Shown here in pieces: positions 1 to 11,554 of a stretch of DNA of 64,000 nucleotides. Source of the stretch: Cladobotryum mycophilum (taxonomy: Eukaryota > Ascomycota > Sordariomycetes > Hypocreales > Hypocreaceae). Where the stretch lies: assembly GCA_036429605.1 (NCBI GenBank), contig JAVFKD010000004.1, forward strand, positions 4,340,001 through 4,404,000. The letters run 5' to 3'. The notes under the pieces are model-generated. The model had not been told where the DNA came from and ran no database searches. It saw only the letters and a list, made by a program, of their open reading frames with translations. The stretch's first letter is position 1. Each line of letters opens with the position of its first letter. A program made the position numbers and the translations under genes.

Positions 1-3000
1 TAACTATTATTATGATGTATTTTTTATTCAAGCAGAAAAATACATCATTACATTCATCTACAGTCTAGTCTGCAAATAAATAATGGTGCAGTTCATAGTC
101 AGAGCTGCCGAGGCAAACTATATCAGCTACCTAGATATTCTACTGCTACAAGTGCCATTCTTCGTTGCATTTAATTTACTGCTATCGTTGCTGACAACCT
201 TAATACGTCTTCAGGTCCACCTGGCACAGACCTTGTACGGTAATCATTGGCATCTTACAATAGCCCAAGGGTTTCGTAGGACTACATAGTTAATACGTAA
301 GGCTGTGCATTAGAGTATATCTTTGAGTAGGCGACGTCCCGAACAACGAAACTCTCTCTGTGTGTGCGAAAAGTGCCACCATCCCATATCGCTCGAATAA
401 GGCAGAACTAAATAATGAGCTTGGAGACATTTTCATTCAATGAATTGTCATCGTGATAATGGATGGATGTCTTATTTTTCCAGGTCCGCTTCGCCATCTT
501 CTTTAATTACGATACCCGTGGCCAGCTCTTCTACGCCAAGGTGTCTGATTTTCACCGCAGAGCCCAAGATACATACCTGTGATAGTGTTCGAGGCTGTGT
601 AAATGTAGATCAATAATTTTATGTGGGCTCCTTGACGAATTTGCTTATTATCTGACGAATCAATCCGTGGCATGTTCGACCCCATACTATATAATGCAGC
701 TTGATATAGTCAGCATGATTGGATCGGAGACAAAGTAAAAAAACTATTGGCATATGAAGAGCACGGTATAATACAAATCCTTTCGGATCTTACCCGTCGA
801 TGGGTCTGTCTTATTCCGTACAGCTTCGTTGACCTTGAGTCGATGTAGTGACCATTGCACTATTTGGGGAGACTATAGGGTAGCATTTCAAGTCGCTGTG
901 GTTCTCTCTGTCTCTATATTTGTGCAAAATTACAATTGAACCATGATTCTAAGTCGTTGATCAGGCTTGAAGATTATATATCAGCAACGGAGTTCTTTAT
1001 AAGATAAAAAGAAAAGAAAAGTCCAAATCGATATCGACTATAAACTCCATTCACAGAATAAGCTCTCATGCGCCTTCAGGACTAAATCAACAAGAGCCTC
1101 TTTAATAGCCTTCATAACTTTTATACACCTCACGCCAGTCATCAACATTTCCGACATCCGCAAATCCCGAATTACCGATTCCGCCCTTTGTCCTGGTGGC
1201 AAGGCTGATACAATTTGCAGATCTTGCTCTCCCTCATAGCTCATAAGCAGACCAAGCCCCCTCCCCCTTGATGCCAAGCTCAGATCTGACGCCTTGCATC
1301 CGAAAAGGGTTCCAAGAATCGAGGGAATCCGCGGCGTCACCTTATTCCCAGCCAGCGAACATACTGGTCTGTGCGGTTGAGATGGTGTAAGCGAGCCAAA
1401 TTGGAAGAGAGTGATTGGATGCGTTTACGAAGAGCTCCTACGGATTGGGCATTGACAGCCAAGGAGATCAACCGCAAGGCGACCCTGGTTTACATTGTCA
1501 TCTCGCGTGGGAATCCACTTTGATGTCTTTCTCACTTTTCTTGGCCAACATCATTGGTGAGATTGGAATCATGTTCTCGCTCATTGACGTAAACCACAGC
1601 GTCAAAAAAAAATATCCTGTTCCAGTTGACTCAAACCTCGCTTGAGCTGGTTGTTCATAAGTGGGAGAAATTATGGAAAAATGCATCAATGTCTCAACTT
1701 GAGAAATGGAGAAATGTCCTCTGCAGGGATGTGAGAAACAGGCAATCGTGAATGCGAGTCTCTTGTTTGTTTTGTTGGAGAAAAGAAGCTGGTGGGTCTG
1801 GTCGTAATCATTTGTCAAGCGACCCTCAGACAGCTCCATCCAAATGTCTCACATAAGGAGCCTGCGGCTATTAACACGCTTGCTTTTACGAAACCAATTT
1901 GCACACTTGACCAGTAGGACTTGTGCGGTATCATCCGCCGGTGAGCCCAAAAAAATCGGGCCCTGCCCCGTTGCATACATGCTAGAAGTCAACTGTGAAT
2001 CTGGTGGGTTACCTTTTCCAACGACCTCCGGGAGATCAGCGCCGGAGAGACAATCCGGATCAGCAAAGGGGGCGGACTATAACGCGGACCACAGAACGTC
2101 CTTTGCCAACTTAGCGTAGGCCGGCTCGGCTCTTTGTCTGTTACTAATCTCTTGATCACATACGGAGTAAAAAAAGCCAGGCCAAGAAAAAAACAGGCAA
2201 CAGTCGACTCTCCACGTGGATGCTGGCTGAGGACTGACGAGTGGAGCTCTAGGAGCTGTCCTAGACTCTCCTGCACGCTGGCGGAGAGGCCGAAGGTCGA
2301 CAACCGTGAGACATTCGTGATTCTGGCGAGTTCCGTGCTTCCAAGGAATTGGAGCTGAACCCTTCTCTGTTGTTGTCTGGGTTTGATGAGAAAGAATTTC
2401 CTTCTTGTTTCAAAAGTCGTTAGGGACAGTGAAGTTCTCTCGGCTTATAAAAAAAATTGGAGTTACTATTCAGTCGCCCGATGATTGGATAAGCTTATTT
2501 CACATAAGAATTACCCCCGTATATAATAATGAAGCACTAGGCATTGTTTACTTACAGTTTGTGTACACTAATACTCCCCCTTGGTTGATCTACTGCTGTG
2601 AGGTGTAAGTGAGCCCGTTGTTAGTGTCGGCCGAGATGGCAGTTCCACCTCTTGCTGACTGCATTCCCACTGAGATCTACAGCGATGCTCGTTATCGCTT
2701 TCAAACAGATGCCAACAATTTGAAATCCCCTGTTGACTAGGCTCCACAAGGGATAACTGGGGCCAGGGAACCTACGTTAGTGTTCACCATGGGTGATCCA
2801 TAGGTGATCCAACGGAACATCGAGACTCCACTGTAACTGTATGCAGCAGTAACAACTCTCCGCAGAGCTCCGCCTGCTGCGGCAATGAGACAACGCCTTA
2901 TCACGTACCCAAAATTCCATGAGAGCTTCATGGATGTTCCTGACTCAGATGATTCAAGCTAGGGATGGAGACTCTGTGACGGGAATGGACAGCTCAGCAG

Positions 3001-3368
3001 CGCCTGATGGCCTAAGCATCAGTCCGTCAGCTTCAGTCGGACCGAGGAAACATTTTTTGAGGAAGGATGGGTTGAGCTTTGACGACGGTGACAACAACGG
3101 GGACAATGATGAGGGTGAGATGGGTGTTGTTGTTGCGAGGAAAAGGTATTGGCTGTGTGGCCGTCTGAGAAGCTGTCTAAGAGATGGAAGAAACATAAAT
3201 TGAAGAGGTTTCGCCCCGAATCAACAGTTCTCATCATCATCAGCATCATCAACATCTTCTCTACAACCTTCCACACTACAACAAACAACAAACAACAAAC
3301 TCTCAACTTCCAACCCTCTTCACCAACCATCAAGTGAGCTTGAATCCTTCCACAGCTACCCATCTTCC
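1..3368. other. Gene-poor left flank, no supported gene
   Basis: Only short, mutually overlapping reading frames occur here and none shows a recognisable domain or a convincing exon-intron chain. The least random-looking is a 100-residue minus-strand frame at 1038-1340, rich in Leu, Arg and Glu. It could be a relic of a larger gene, but I recognise no family. The stretch just before the KP4-like gene (about 3230-3340) is rich in CAACA and TCATCA words, which is common in fungal 5' untranslated leaders. Confidence 0.5.
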
Positions 3369-3773
3369 AAGTTTCTAACTTTCTCCTCCATCATCGCTGC
3401 CGCTGCCATGACCATTGGCGTTTCCGCTGAGGGCATCAACTGCCACGGCTCCAGCAACTGCGGCAACGTCGGCTTCAAGCTCACCTGGCTCCGCGACCAG
3501 GTCGCCGGCATCGACGACAACCGCTGGTGGCAAAACGGCCAGCACATTGCCTGCTGGGAGAACGTTGCTGGCACCGGTTTCTGCGCCTTCCTCCAGAACA
3601 CTGGTGGCATGCCTGGCCGTGACATCAAGAGACTCATGCAGGAGCTCGTCAACCACGGCTGCGGCAAGTGTGGCAGTGTTCCCGTCTTCTTCCCCAACGA
3701 CAACGACAACTCTCACCACGGCATTCTCACCGTCAACTACGTCTTCAAGCCTCACTGCAACGGCCGCTGCTAA
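3369..3773 (+). CDS. KP4-like killer-toxin family protein, start codon unclear
   Basis: The product resembles the KP4/SMK killer-toxin-like family of small secreted cysteine-rich fungal proteins; KP4 itself blocks calcium channels in other fungi. From the first ATG (3408) the frame gives 121 residues with eight cysteines. It has the family-type INCHGSSNC opening of the mature chain, a central Trp-Trp, and a C-terminal CNGRC. The frame is open upstream of 3408, and codons from about 3369 encode a hydrophobic Ala/Ile-rich stretch that looks like a signal peptide. No in-frame ATG precedes that stretch, and the ATG at 3408 would leave most of it out. Either there is an upstream exon, a non-ATG start, or the start codon is lost. 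The gene is single-copy here with no obvious partner. The family assignment is good; whether it is expressed and exported is uncertain. Confidence 0.72.
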   Translation, partial: KFLTFSSIIAAAAMTIGVSAEGINCHGSSNCGNVGFKLTWLRDQVAGIDDNRWWQNGQHIACWENVAGTGFCAFLQNTGGMPGRDIKRLMQELVNHGCGKCGSVPVFFPNDNDNSHHGILTVNYVFKPHCNGRC

Positions 3774-5266
3774 GTGGTTGATGCGACTTTTGGGTGTCGA
3801 GTCTATCAAAAAAAAAAATGGTGGTGCGCTCCGAGATGATGGATAGGAACGGTTAATGATTCATGGTATCATTTCTGGAGGATTGGGGTCTTTACGAAGG
3901 CTTTACGTGCATAGACTTGGGTATTTTCTTTTTTGTTCCTGTATTCACCTTTAGACAATGAGTTGATTAACTACTCATAATATACTTATATCACACACAA
4001 CTATTGTTTTTCGTTTATTTCACCATATGATTCGTGACGTGCAAGGACCATGCTGTTGAATAAAGTCTCTGGAAGCAATTACCAAGACCTATAAATCATC
4101 CGTTTATCTCAATTTGTTTAGAGTTTATCGTTTTCATAAACTTATACATCAAGACGTGCTCGCTTCCCTGGACCACACACTGCTACGGTTCATCAAGACT
4201 CAGTTGGATAGAGCAAATGTCCCCTCAACACCAAATATCTCATGTTGAGAGTGCTGTCGGCTCGGGTGGATGGTTTCGTTTGTTATTCACAAAAATACGT
4301 ATCCCCGATGTATATCTTCACGCATCCGTTTTTATGACACCGGCATATGGTAGCGAGCTTCCGACTTGGTGAGAAATGATAGTCCCAACGGCTTGGCACG
4401 CCCTTTGCATGTCAACTCTTAACTCCATCATGCCTAACCCTTGCAGGGCTTATGTTGGCATCAGAAACGTTATTTGATTCAATTTGCTGATTCAATTGTT
4501 TGTTTCTGAGCCGCTTGGCTTGCATGGCCTGGGTCAGGGGACACCCAGCTCGGTAGTTGGCATCAGGAGGTCAGGAGTAGACCTCCCGGCAGTCGCCAAA
4601 CCTCAACCTACCGCGCAGAATGAAACTTTGCCCGCCGTCTCTCCGGATTGGGAAACATGTTTCGAACATAGTTGTGGATCCCTTACGCTGGCCGGTCCAT
4701 TCTCTTTTCTTACCTCGTTTGAAATGCAGCCTTGTTTCTTCTACATCACACAACCCCAGCAGGTGTTTAGGCACCACCAGTGGGGATTTATCCCCTGCGT
4801 TCTCCGTTGTACGTGAGATTCCAAGTAAGGAGTCCCTCATCTGTGTATCGCTGAATCAAGTGCATGAGCTCGGTGCGTTGTACTGAAACTTGGTATTAAA
4901 ATATTCGTAAGACGCTGTACTTGATGAAACATGATATTAATCGTAGTAGGATGTTTCTCTACGCCCTCGAGCACATGATGAAAGGGAAAAAGATAAGAGC
5001 TTTCTGCCTTGATTTAACCTTTGCCAATAAAGACAACACCCACCACGTGTTCTCGGATCTGTGCATATAGATTGCTAGGATAAATGAAACTTTACACTGG
5101 ACTATACAGTTGCATATGATTTATGCAACGCTGAAGACATGTCTGGGATCGTTTATGAGGCTGGGAAGAAGCTGCATTAGGCTCAAGTAGGGATTCATCA
5201 TGGCAACAAAATGCCTGGTGAAACCCAAGAGACTCAGCTTTTGGTGGAACATACTCTGCGTAGTTT
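3774..5266. other. Intergenic, nothing recognised
   Basis: I see no coding potential, RNA gene or clear repeat in this stretch. A C/T-rich segment around 4490-4830 gives several overlapping frames of about 90-110 residues on both strands, which is the signature of low-stop composition rather than of a gene. Confidence 0.45.
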
Positions 5267-5551
5267 GTGGCGTATGCCAAGTGTAGACTAGCTTGGCCGT
5301 GTGTGGAGATATCTGTTAACAGTGCTTGGGTAGTGCTCGATAAGTATTATAGGCGTCTCGACGAGACACCTGTATACTACGCTGCCGTATCCTTGCATCC
5401 GAAATATCGTTTCAAATATTTCGAAGAGCGGTGGTGGTCACCGAATATGCAGAGGATCATGAAGAATCTATGGGGCAGCCAGTATAAATATGTGAACGAT
5501 CCGGACTTGATTCCTAACAACCAAACCGAGGCTCCGCAGGGTGTATGTTAG
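5267..5551 (+). mobile_element. hAT transposase C-terminal fragment (relic)
   Basis: A 94-residue frame carries a stretch (about residues 20-60) of the form AW..LDKYY...DETPVYYAA..LHPKYR.KYFE..W. This matches the region of fungal hAT-superfamily (Restless/Tfo1-like) transposases just before the dimerisation domain. Nothing upstream or downstream continues the protein in any frame, no catalytic-domain motifs are present, and I see no terminal inverted repeats. It is therefore a decayed fragment of a DNA transposon and not an active element. The initiating ATG is probably fortuitous. Confidence 0.6.
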
Positions 5552-6006
5552 CAGAGAGGTCAGGGAGAATACTAAGCAGTGTGTTGTCACGATTCTGTAG
5601 AACTGGTGGGTTCAAGTGAATGCTGTTGTTAACGACTGTCTAAATGATCATGACTTATACAGTCTTATATACAAAGGAGATTCTTGGGTAATCACTGATC
5701 CCCTTTGTGAGCATTGCTGTGAGCATTGTCATCATGTAGTGATCAAGTTGGTGATCATGACCTTAGTGTAGCGTCCAAAAAGTTAGAGGCATCAGCCATC
5801 TTGCTCAAGGGGCCCGAGATAGGCAAGAAAAGGTCTTTCGAAGGTGTTTTTCTCAATAGCAAGTCAAGAGAAGAACGGGTTTTCTGTGAGTAGACGCCTA
5901 GAAGATGGGGGTACCTATGCGCATTCTGTCATCTACCCATCGGCTTACACTTTGGGTACCTCCCTTCTTCCATTCTTTTTCAATTTTTTCATAAAGGAAT
6001 TCGAAA

Positions 6007-9000
6007 TTAAATGCCAAAATGTACATATGGAACCCAGAGCGGTCGCTTTGGTTCTGGCTCATCAATCAGGATCGCATCCCTATCCAATCTCGAACCCCGC
6101 CCATTCCAATCATCAAAATCGTCAATATGGTTACATGTAGTGTGAATGTCATTAACCCATTGGTTCCGAAGCGTCCTAGTCGCATGGTGCAGTCCTCGGC
6201 CCACAGACTCGTCCTGGAGCTCGTTATCACGCAGGAATTCGTAGGTTAACTTGGCCATATCCACACATAGCTCATCGTCAACATCCCAAAGCGTTCCTAT
6301 TACGTGTCTAAAGCCAGCGAGGTGAAAGGCGTTAGCTAGATGGACGCTCTCGTCTAGAGACTTCTCATCTCGGATTCGACTGGTGCCGCATGCAGATAGG
6401 TATGCGAGGAATGGCTGTGTCGAGCTAAGCTCCGCCTCTAGGATACTTGCTACCGTGAGCGGCTCTTGTTGCCAATCTTTAAGGAGGAGCGTGCTCTGTA
6501 GCGGTTCTATCGGATGAGTGCTGCCGTGGCCAGCAAAGTGGAAGATCTTGCAATTCTCTAGAGCAGACAAAACGTCTTGCTTCTTTTGCTGGGGCCGTCT
6601 GTGTTGCAAGATGCTCGGATCTAACACTTGGAGTACCGCATCGACCTCGCGGCTTGCATGACGGAGCGAGCTATGCCCGTTGGTTTCATTCATGGCCACG
6701 GCTACGATATCCATCGGGGACTCTACATCATGTGCAGCCGCTGCTCGTGTTTGTAGCCGCCGTCGTCCGCGAATGATTACCTCGACAGATGTGGCATATG
6801 ACGAGATTACTCTATCAAGAGCAGTTTCGCCATTGCGCCTCAGGTGGTATCCTGCCGCATGCAGAGGGAACATGGACAATTTTCCCGTAGGAACCCAGCA
6901 TACCCGAGGCAACTCGAAGTCTGAAGTGAGTTCATGATCCGTTGCAGCGAAGCCTAGAGCCTCGAGGACAGGAGACACGATAGCATCCCAGAGCCATCCA
7001 AGCGTCTTAGGAGAATGGAGATCCAAAGACAGGTCGCACTCTAATACGAGTGGAAGCGGGAGCGATCGAATACGAGACTGCTCAATAATCAACGCATCAC
7101 AACGATGCCTGCTCACGTTTATAATAACAACTGGTCCATGGCTTGCGGCATCTAACATTTCGGCTTCTGACGCAGACAGAAGGAACTGTTCAGATCCAGG
7201 CATCGAGCGAATCTGGTCAAGAAGTGTAAGCAGCTCTTCTTCCATCTCACGGTAACTGCGACGTTCATCTTCTGCCGTCTGAATAGAGTCCATGTCCTCG
7301 CCGTCCGGATGGATCAGTAATCCAGCATCGTGCATAGACACTTCGATTTTGTCCAGCTGATTTCGCAAATTGGTAAAAGAATTAGCTAGATCAGGGCAGC
7401 TCCTCCGGAGCATAGCAATCTCGTGCTGCTCGAAGGAGGCCCGCGTAATAACACCACGGCCTGTTTCGAGAAGTCGAATAGCATCTGCAGCACTCTTATT
7501 GGCATGTAGAGCGATGGCTGTCGCATCAGATGCCATTCCGACTGCGTTGGAGAGGAGAAACCGCTTATCTGTGTTTTGTAGTTGTCGGAGCGTCATCAAC
7601 GGAACCAAGTCAATGGCGGACTTGGCGAGTTCGTACGCTTCTGGGTCGTCAATGATACCCCAAAGAGCCAGCAACTGGCTCCCTATGTCGACCCGTGTGT
7701 TGACGTTCGAATTAGAAAATGACATGGCCTGTACAAAAGAGTCCCGGGCACCTTGTAGATCCGACATGTCCCGAGTTTTCGAGTATCGCTCACGAAGAGT
7801 CCTTCCCAGGGTGTCCAGAGACTTGGGTAGACTTGGGTGATGTAAGGGAGTCAACTCAATGGCACGCCGGGATACGCAGATGGACTCTTCAAGCTGTTTC
7901 ATGTCCCCTGTGTGCTTCCACATTGCATGAAGGCGCATGGCAACGCTATTCAGCCGTTCACACATGGCAGGATGACCTGTCGGGGTGGCATCCACGGCCT
8001 GCTGCGAGACAACAAGAGCTTCGTTCAGATCACTCCCAGATCTGGTGCGCGTGTATTTTTGGGCCAGAGTGATTCCGAGGTTGCTCAGGCAGATGGCTCG
8101 TTCTTCTTGGTCCAGCCGAGTAGTGTTAACAGCCTCCCGCAGCGCACTGACAGCGTTATCGAGATCCATTTCAGCGCAAGTGCGCCAGTATCTGCGGGAT
8201 AGGCTGATCCCAAGGTGGCTCAGTCGGCTAGCACGCTTAGGGCTCTCTCGTGGAGTAGCAAGAACTACCTCTTGGAAAATAGAGATAGCTTGTTCGAGAT
8301 CTGACATTGTACCTATATGGTCATACCGACTCATCAGGAAGTTGGCATTACTGGCCAACAGTTCAACATGCTTCGGATCATCTTGCGGGGTAGTGGCAAC
8401 AGCTTGACGTGATATCTCAATGGCTTGTTCCAGGTGTGCCATTGATCCAGAGCGCCTGAACACCTTCACTATTGCCCATCCAAGGTCATTGAGCCATCCA
8501 GTACGGCCCGGGTGATTTGGGGCAGCTTGAAGGGCTTTATGCAACATTTGGATCGATTCCTCAAGGTACGCATCTTCTCTTGTCAAGTCGTATCGATCTT
8601 CCAGGACGTCTCCAAGATCTACAAGCGCTTCCGCCCGCTCCGAACATCCTAGAGAATCGACGGCTACCGCCTCTCGAAATATGCTGATAGCTTCGTCGAG
8701 ATCGGCTACCACTCTCAAGGTACGATATCTCCGTCTTAGAAGTTGTCCAAGATTATACAGGCCACTAAAACGATCTGGATGATCCAGGGGAGTGGCCTGG
8801 ACTGCATACCGCAACGCACTGATGGCTTCATCTAGATCCGCCATCAACTCTGTATGCAAATATAGTTCCGCTAGACGAGCACCTAAGTCATTCAAGTAAA
8901 AGGGCCGCGTCGCATTATCTTGCGGAGTCACCTCAAGTTCCTGCCGTGACACACGAATGAACTCCTTAAAGTCTAATATGTCCTCCGTAGCTGAGTATCT

Positions 9001-9578
9001 AGAGCCGAGACTGAGTTTAAGGCTGTTCAGATACACTGCATGTATCGGATCATGTGGAGTAGAGGTATTGACGATATCCCATAGCAGCTGAATATAGTTG
9101 TCAAGGTCACCAAGTTTTTGAGTACTTATATACCTCTTGCGCAGTTGCGTCGAGACGTCCTTGATCCATGAAGCCCGGTCCGGGTTGTCTAGAGGGAAAA
9201 CACCAAGCATATGTTTCAGCACGCCAATGACTGTATCGTGATCTGGTGACTTGGCACCAGTGACATCTTGCGCTAAGCGAATAGTTTCGTCAATATGTGC
9301 AATGTCTCTGGTGTATGAGTGTTGGGTGCAACGAAACAGCCCAAGGTGATCTAGGTATTCTACTTGGGCTGGATGGCCTGACGGCATGGCTTTGATTGTC
9401 CCCCCAAGACACGAACGGCTTCCTCCAGATGTCTTGTCTCTCCTTCAAATGCCTGAAGTTTTTTTGCGTCCAAAAATTGTCCAAGGATGTATAATAATGG
9501 TGGTCGTTTCGGATGATCCCGTGGGATGGCATCCACGTCTTGCCTCAGTTGATGGATGATTTCATCGAAATTTTCCAT
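6007..9578 (-). CDS. TPR-CHAT caspase-like protease protein
   Basis: A large intracellular protein made of about a dozen or more TPR-like repeats of about 50 residues (recurring pattern LDEAI..R.AV..TP.DHP.R...L..LG..L..RY), followed by a C-terminal CHAT domain. CHAT is a caspase-clan cysteine peptidase fold. Numbering from the ATG at 9387 (1126 residues), the catalytic His lies in HFAGHG (about residue 954) and the Cys in LSACGT (about residue 1000), so both residues of the dyad are present. Upstream, 9406-9578 encodes another TPR-like stretch starting MENFDEII in a different frame. The two frames join if one G is missing from the run at 9400-9405, which would give a protein of about 1190 residues. 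No introns are evident. The TPR array probably senses or scaffolds a ligand and the CHAT domain would cleave a partner. No gasdermin-like or other obvious substrate gene is adjacent. Confidence 0.88.
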
Positions 9579-10646
9579 CTTAGAGGGAAATTGTGCCTAG
9601 TAGCTGTTAGAGTCATACGTTAATGTAAGTGAGATGAAGCAATTAGGTATGAATACAGATGATATGGCATTTAAAGGAAAGATTTGGAGGCCCGATATCG
9701 TGACTGAGGAGGCCACGAGGGGTTCTGAGAGAAACCCCGCACATGCAGAATGCGACTACCGACCCCAGCAACGCCGCTGGACTCCAAGAAGGGGCCCCAC
9801 AAGTACGGTGTTTATATGAACAATATGTTGCTTGTCTGGGGGCAGCCTGTATACCTAATTACTAAGCCCTGTTCCCGCAGCACTTCTGACTTAATGAGCA
9901 CATATGGACCACAGTAGGGGCACGCCCTTGCTTACACGACCGTGGTGTACCTCAACTCGGGTACTACTCAGGCATTACTCAGGCACTGCTCATATTAAAG
10001 CGGCGCCAGCTCAGGAGTCCGAATAAGAAAGGAAATTCTTAATGTTAGGATTCGAATGGTATATTGGTCTGCTATCCGTTGAATCCTTCGTGCGACTGGG
10101 AGGACGCTGCTTAGATTTGGTTGCGACTCTCTCTCAATGGGTTCTACGCCAAAATATTTAATGATACAGCTGTCATGCTGGTTAATTTGTCTCTAGTTGA
10201 ACTATTCTTTATTGTAGGTGTTGACGAGTTTACCTATTTCGGTTCAGCTTAGAAGCCTCGGTCAATGAGGGCATGAAGTGGCTCGCTTTTGTATCTGAGA
10301 CTTTACTTGGGTGGTTTCATGCATGCATACTGGATAGTTTATAATCACAGTGTATCGCATGTCTGAGTTTTGCATGTAGAAAGCGTCAGAAGAATCATAG
10401 GCTTCATTTACATATACTAGAGCTTACAGATCGATGTAATCCCTAAAGGATATCGATGCTGGATATGTACAAATGCACCCCCGCCATAATAGATACAAGT
10501 CATCATCCCCCTCATTTCGTTCATCATTCTAGCATCCCGGGCCCGAATAAAAGTACTTTTGCGCCAAAGTCCAGGGAATGCTCGAAAAAACAGTAATACA
10601 CAACTTTGGAGCGCAGCTAAAACTGCCTAAAGTTCGCCTCAATCGC
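9579..10646. other. Intergenic, nothing recognised
   Basis: This is the 5' flank of the TPR-CHAT gene and the 3' flank of the secreted-protein gene. I see no supported coding region, tRNA or sizeable repeat. A short reiteration of ACTCAGGCA occurs near 9965-9990. Confidence 0.4.
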
Positions 10647-11448
10647 TTAAGCAAGCTCGAAAACAGCAGTGTCGACGGTGAGATCAGTGTTGATGGTAGG
10701 ACCCTCGCCAATGGGCTCAATAGCCTGAGCCTCGACGTTGACCCAGGAGAAGGGACCAGAGGTGGCGGTCTCGATGTGGTACGGTCCGAATCCGTCCTTG
10801 AGAGTGTGGAAGACGTAGATCTTGTCGTCCTCGCTTCCGGTGGAGAAGGAGGTGCCGATTCGGACAGTGGAGTTCAAGCCAATCTTTAGATGGAGTCAGT
10901 AACTAGGTGAGGTATGCAGAAGCTTGAACTTGGGGAGCTTTCTTACCTCGCCCTCGGTGAAGATGACGTCGACATCGAAAGTAGCCTTCTTGACGTTGCC
11001 GCTCTTGGAGGTGAACTGGACGGATCCGTCACCGTTGTAGATGACGTTGGAGCCAGAGGTGGACCATCCGGCGAAGGGGCGCTGCCAGTCATCCCAAGAC
11101 TTGCACTTCTCAGTCTTGGTTCCGTTGAGGATGCGAAGTTCACTGTCGGCAGTCACGAGGAAACCCTATCGACGCTGTTAGTATTCTGTACAAGCTAAAA
11201 GGGACCAACCAAGGGTAGCGGTCAGCGGCCATGGTCAACTTACACTGTAGGCCTTCTTCTGGTCGAAAACCTTGAGGCCGCAGGCATCCGCGTTAGAGAC
11301 GCTGATGTCGTCAAACTGGGCAGAGTTAGCGGTCTCGCACTGGAAACTTGTAATGACAGTAATAACTAACGTTGAGAGTAACAGTCTTGGCAGAAGCGCC
11401 AAAGGCAGCGATGGCGACAGCCAAGAGAGCACGAGAGAGGATAGCCAT
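10647..11448 (-). CDS. Secreted protein of about 201 aa, four exons, unknown function
   Basis: I reconstruct four exons: 11448-11371, 11315-11244, 11165-10947 and 10883-10647. All introns have GT...AG ends and the frame is kept throughout, giving about 201 residues. The N-terminus MAILSRALLAVAIAAFGASA is a textbook signal peptide. The mature chain starts KTVTLNFDDI, has a Y.GF motif soon after, contains two cysteines and a Trp-rich SWDDWQRPFAGW segment, and ends in alternating beta-strand-like sequence. The FDD plus Y.GF arrangement recalls jelly-roll-like secreted fungal proteins, but this is a weak resemblance and I assign no function. For intron 1 the acceptor at 11316 is preferred because it gives a 55-nt intron with a CTAAC branch site; an alternative acceptor at 11340 would make an implausible 31-nt intron. 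Confidence 0.78.
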
Positions 11449-11547
11449 TTTGTCAAAGTGGTTGAAGAGTCGAAGTTTGTATGTTGGAGGATAAGAGTTG
11501 ATAGCTGGATGAGTGAGATGTTCAATTGAGGTCGGGACTGACGATAG

Positions 11548-11554
11548 TTTTATA
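11548..11554 (-). promoter_or_regulatory. Putative TATA box of the secreted-protein gene
   Basis: TATAAAA on the minus strand, about 100 bases upstream of the ATG at 11448. This is a usual distance for a fungal TATA box with a short leader. Confidence 0.4.

Noticed and set aside
1038..1340. 100-residue minus-strand frame
   Set aside because: Composition is somewhat protein-like, but there is no recognisable family, upstream exon or downstream continuation; too weak to list as a gene.
3375..3846. Long frames on both strands over the KP4-like gene
   Set aside because: They overlap a clear cysteine-rich family member and have Ala/Val/Ser/Thr-biased shadow composition.
11340..11370. 31-nt intron in the secreted-protein gene
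   Set aside because: Too short; a 55-nt intron ending at 11316 with a CTAAC branch site keeps the frame.
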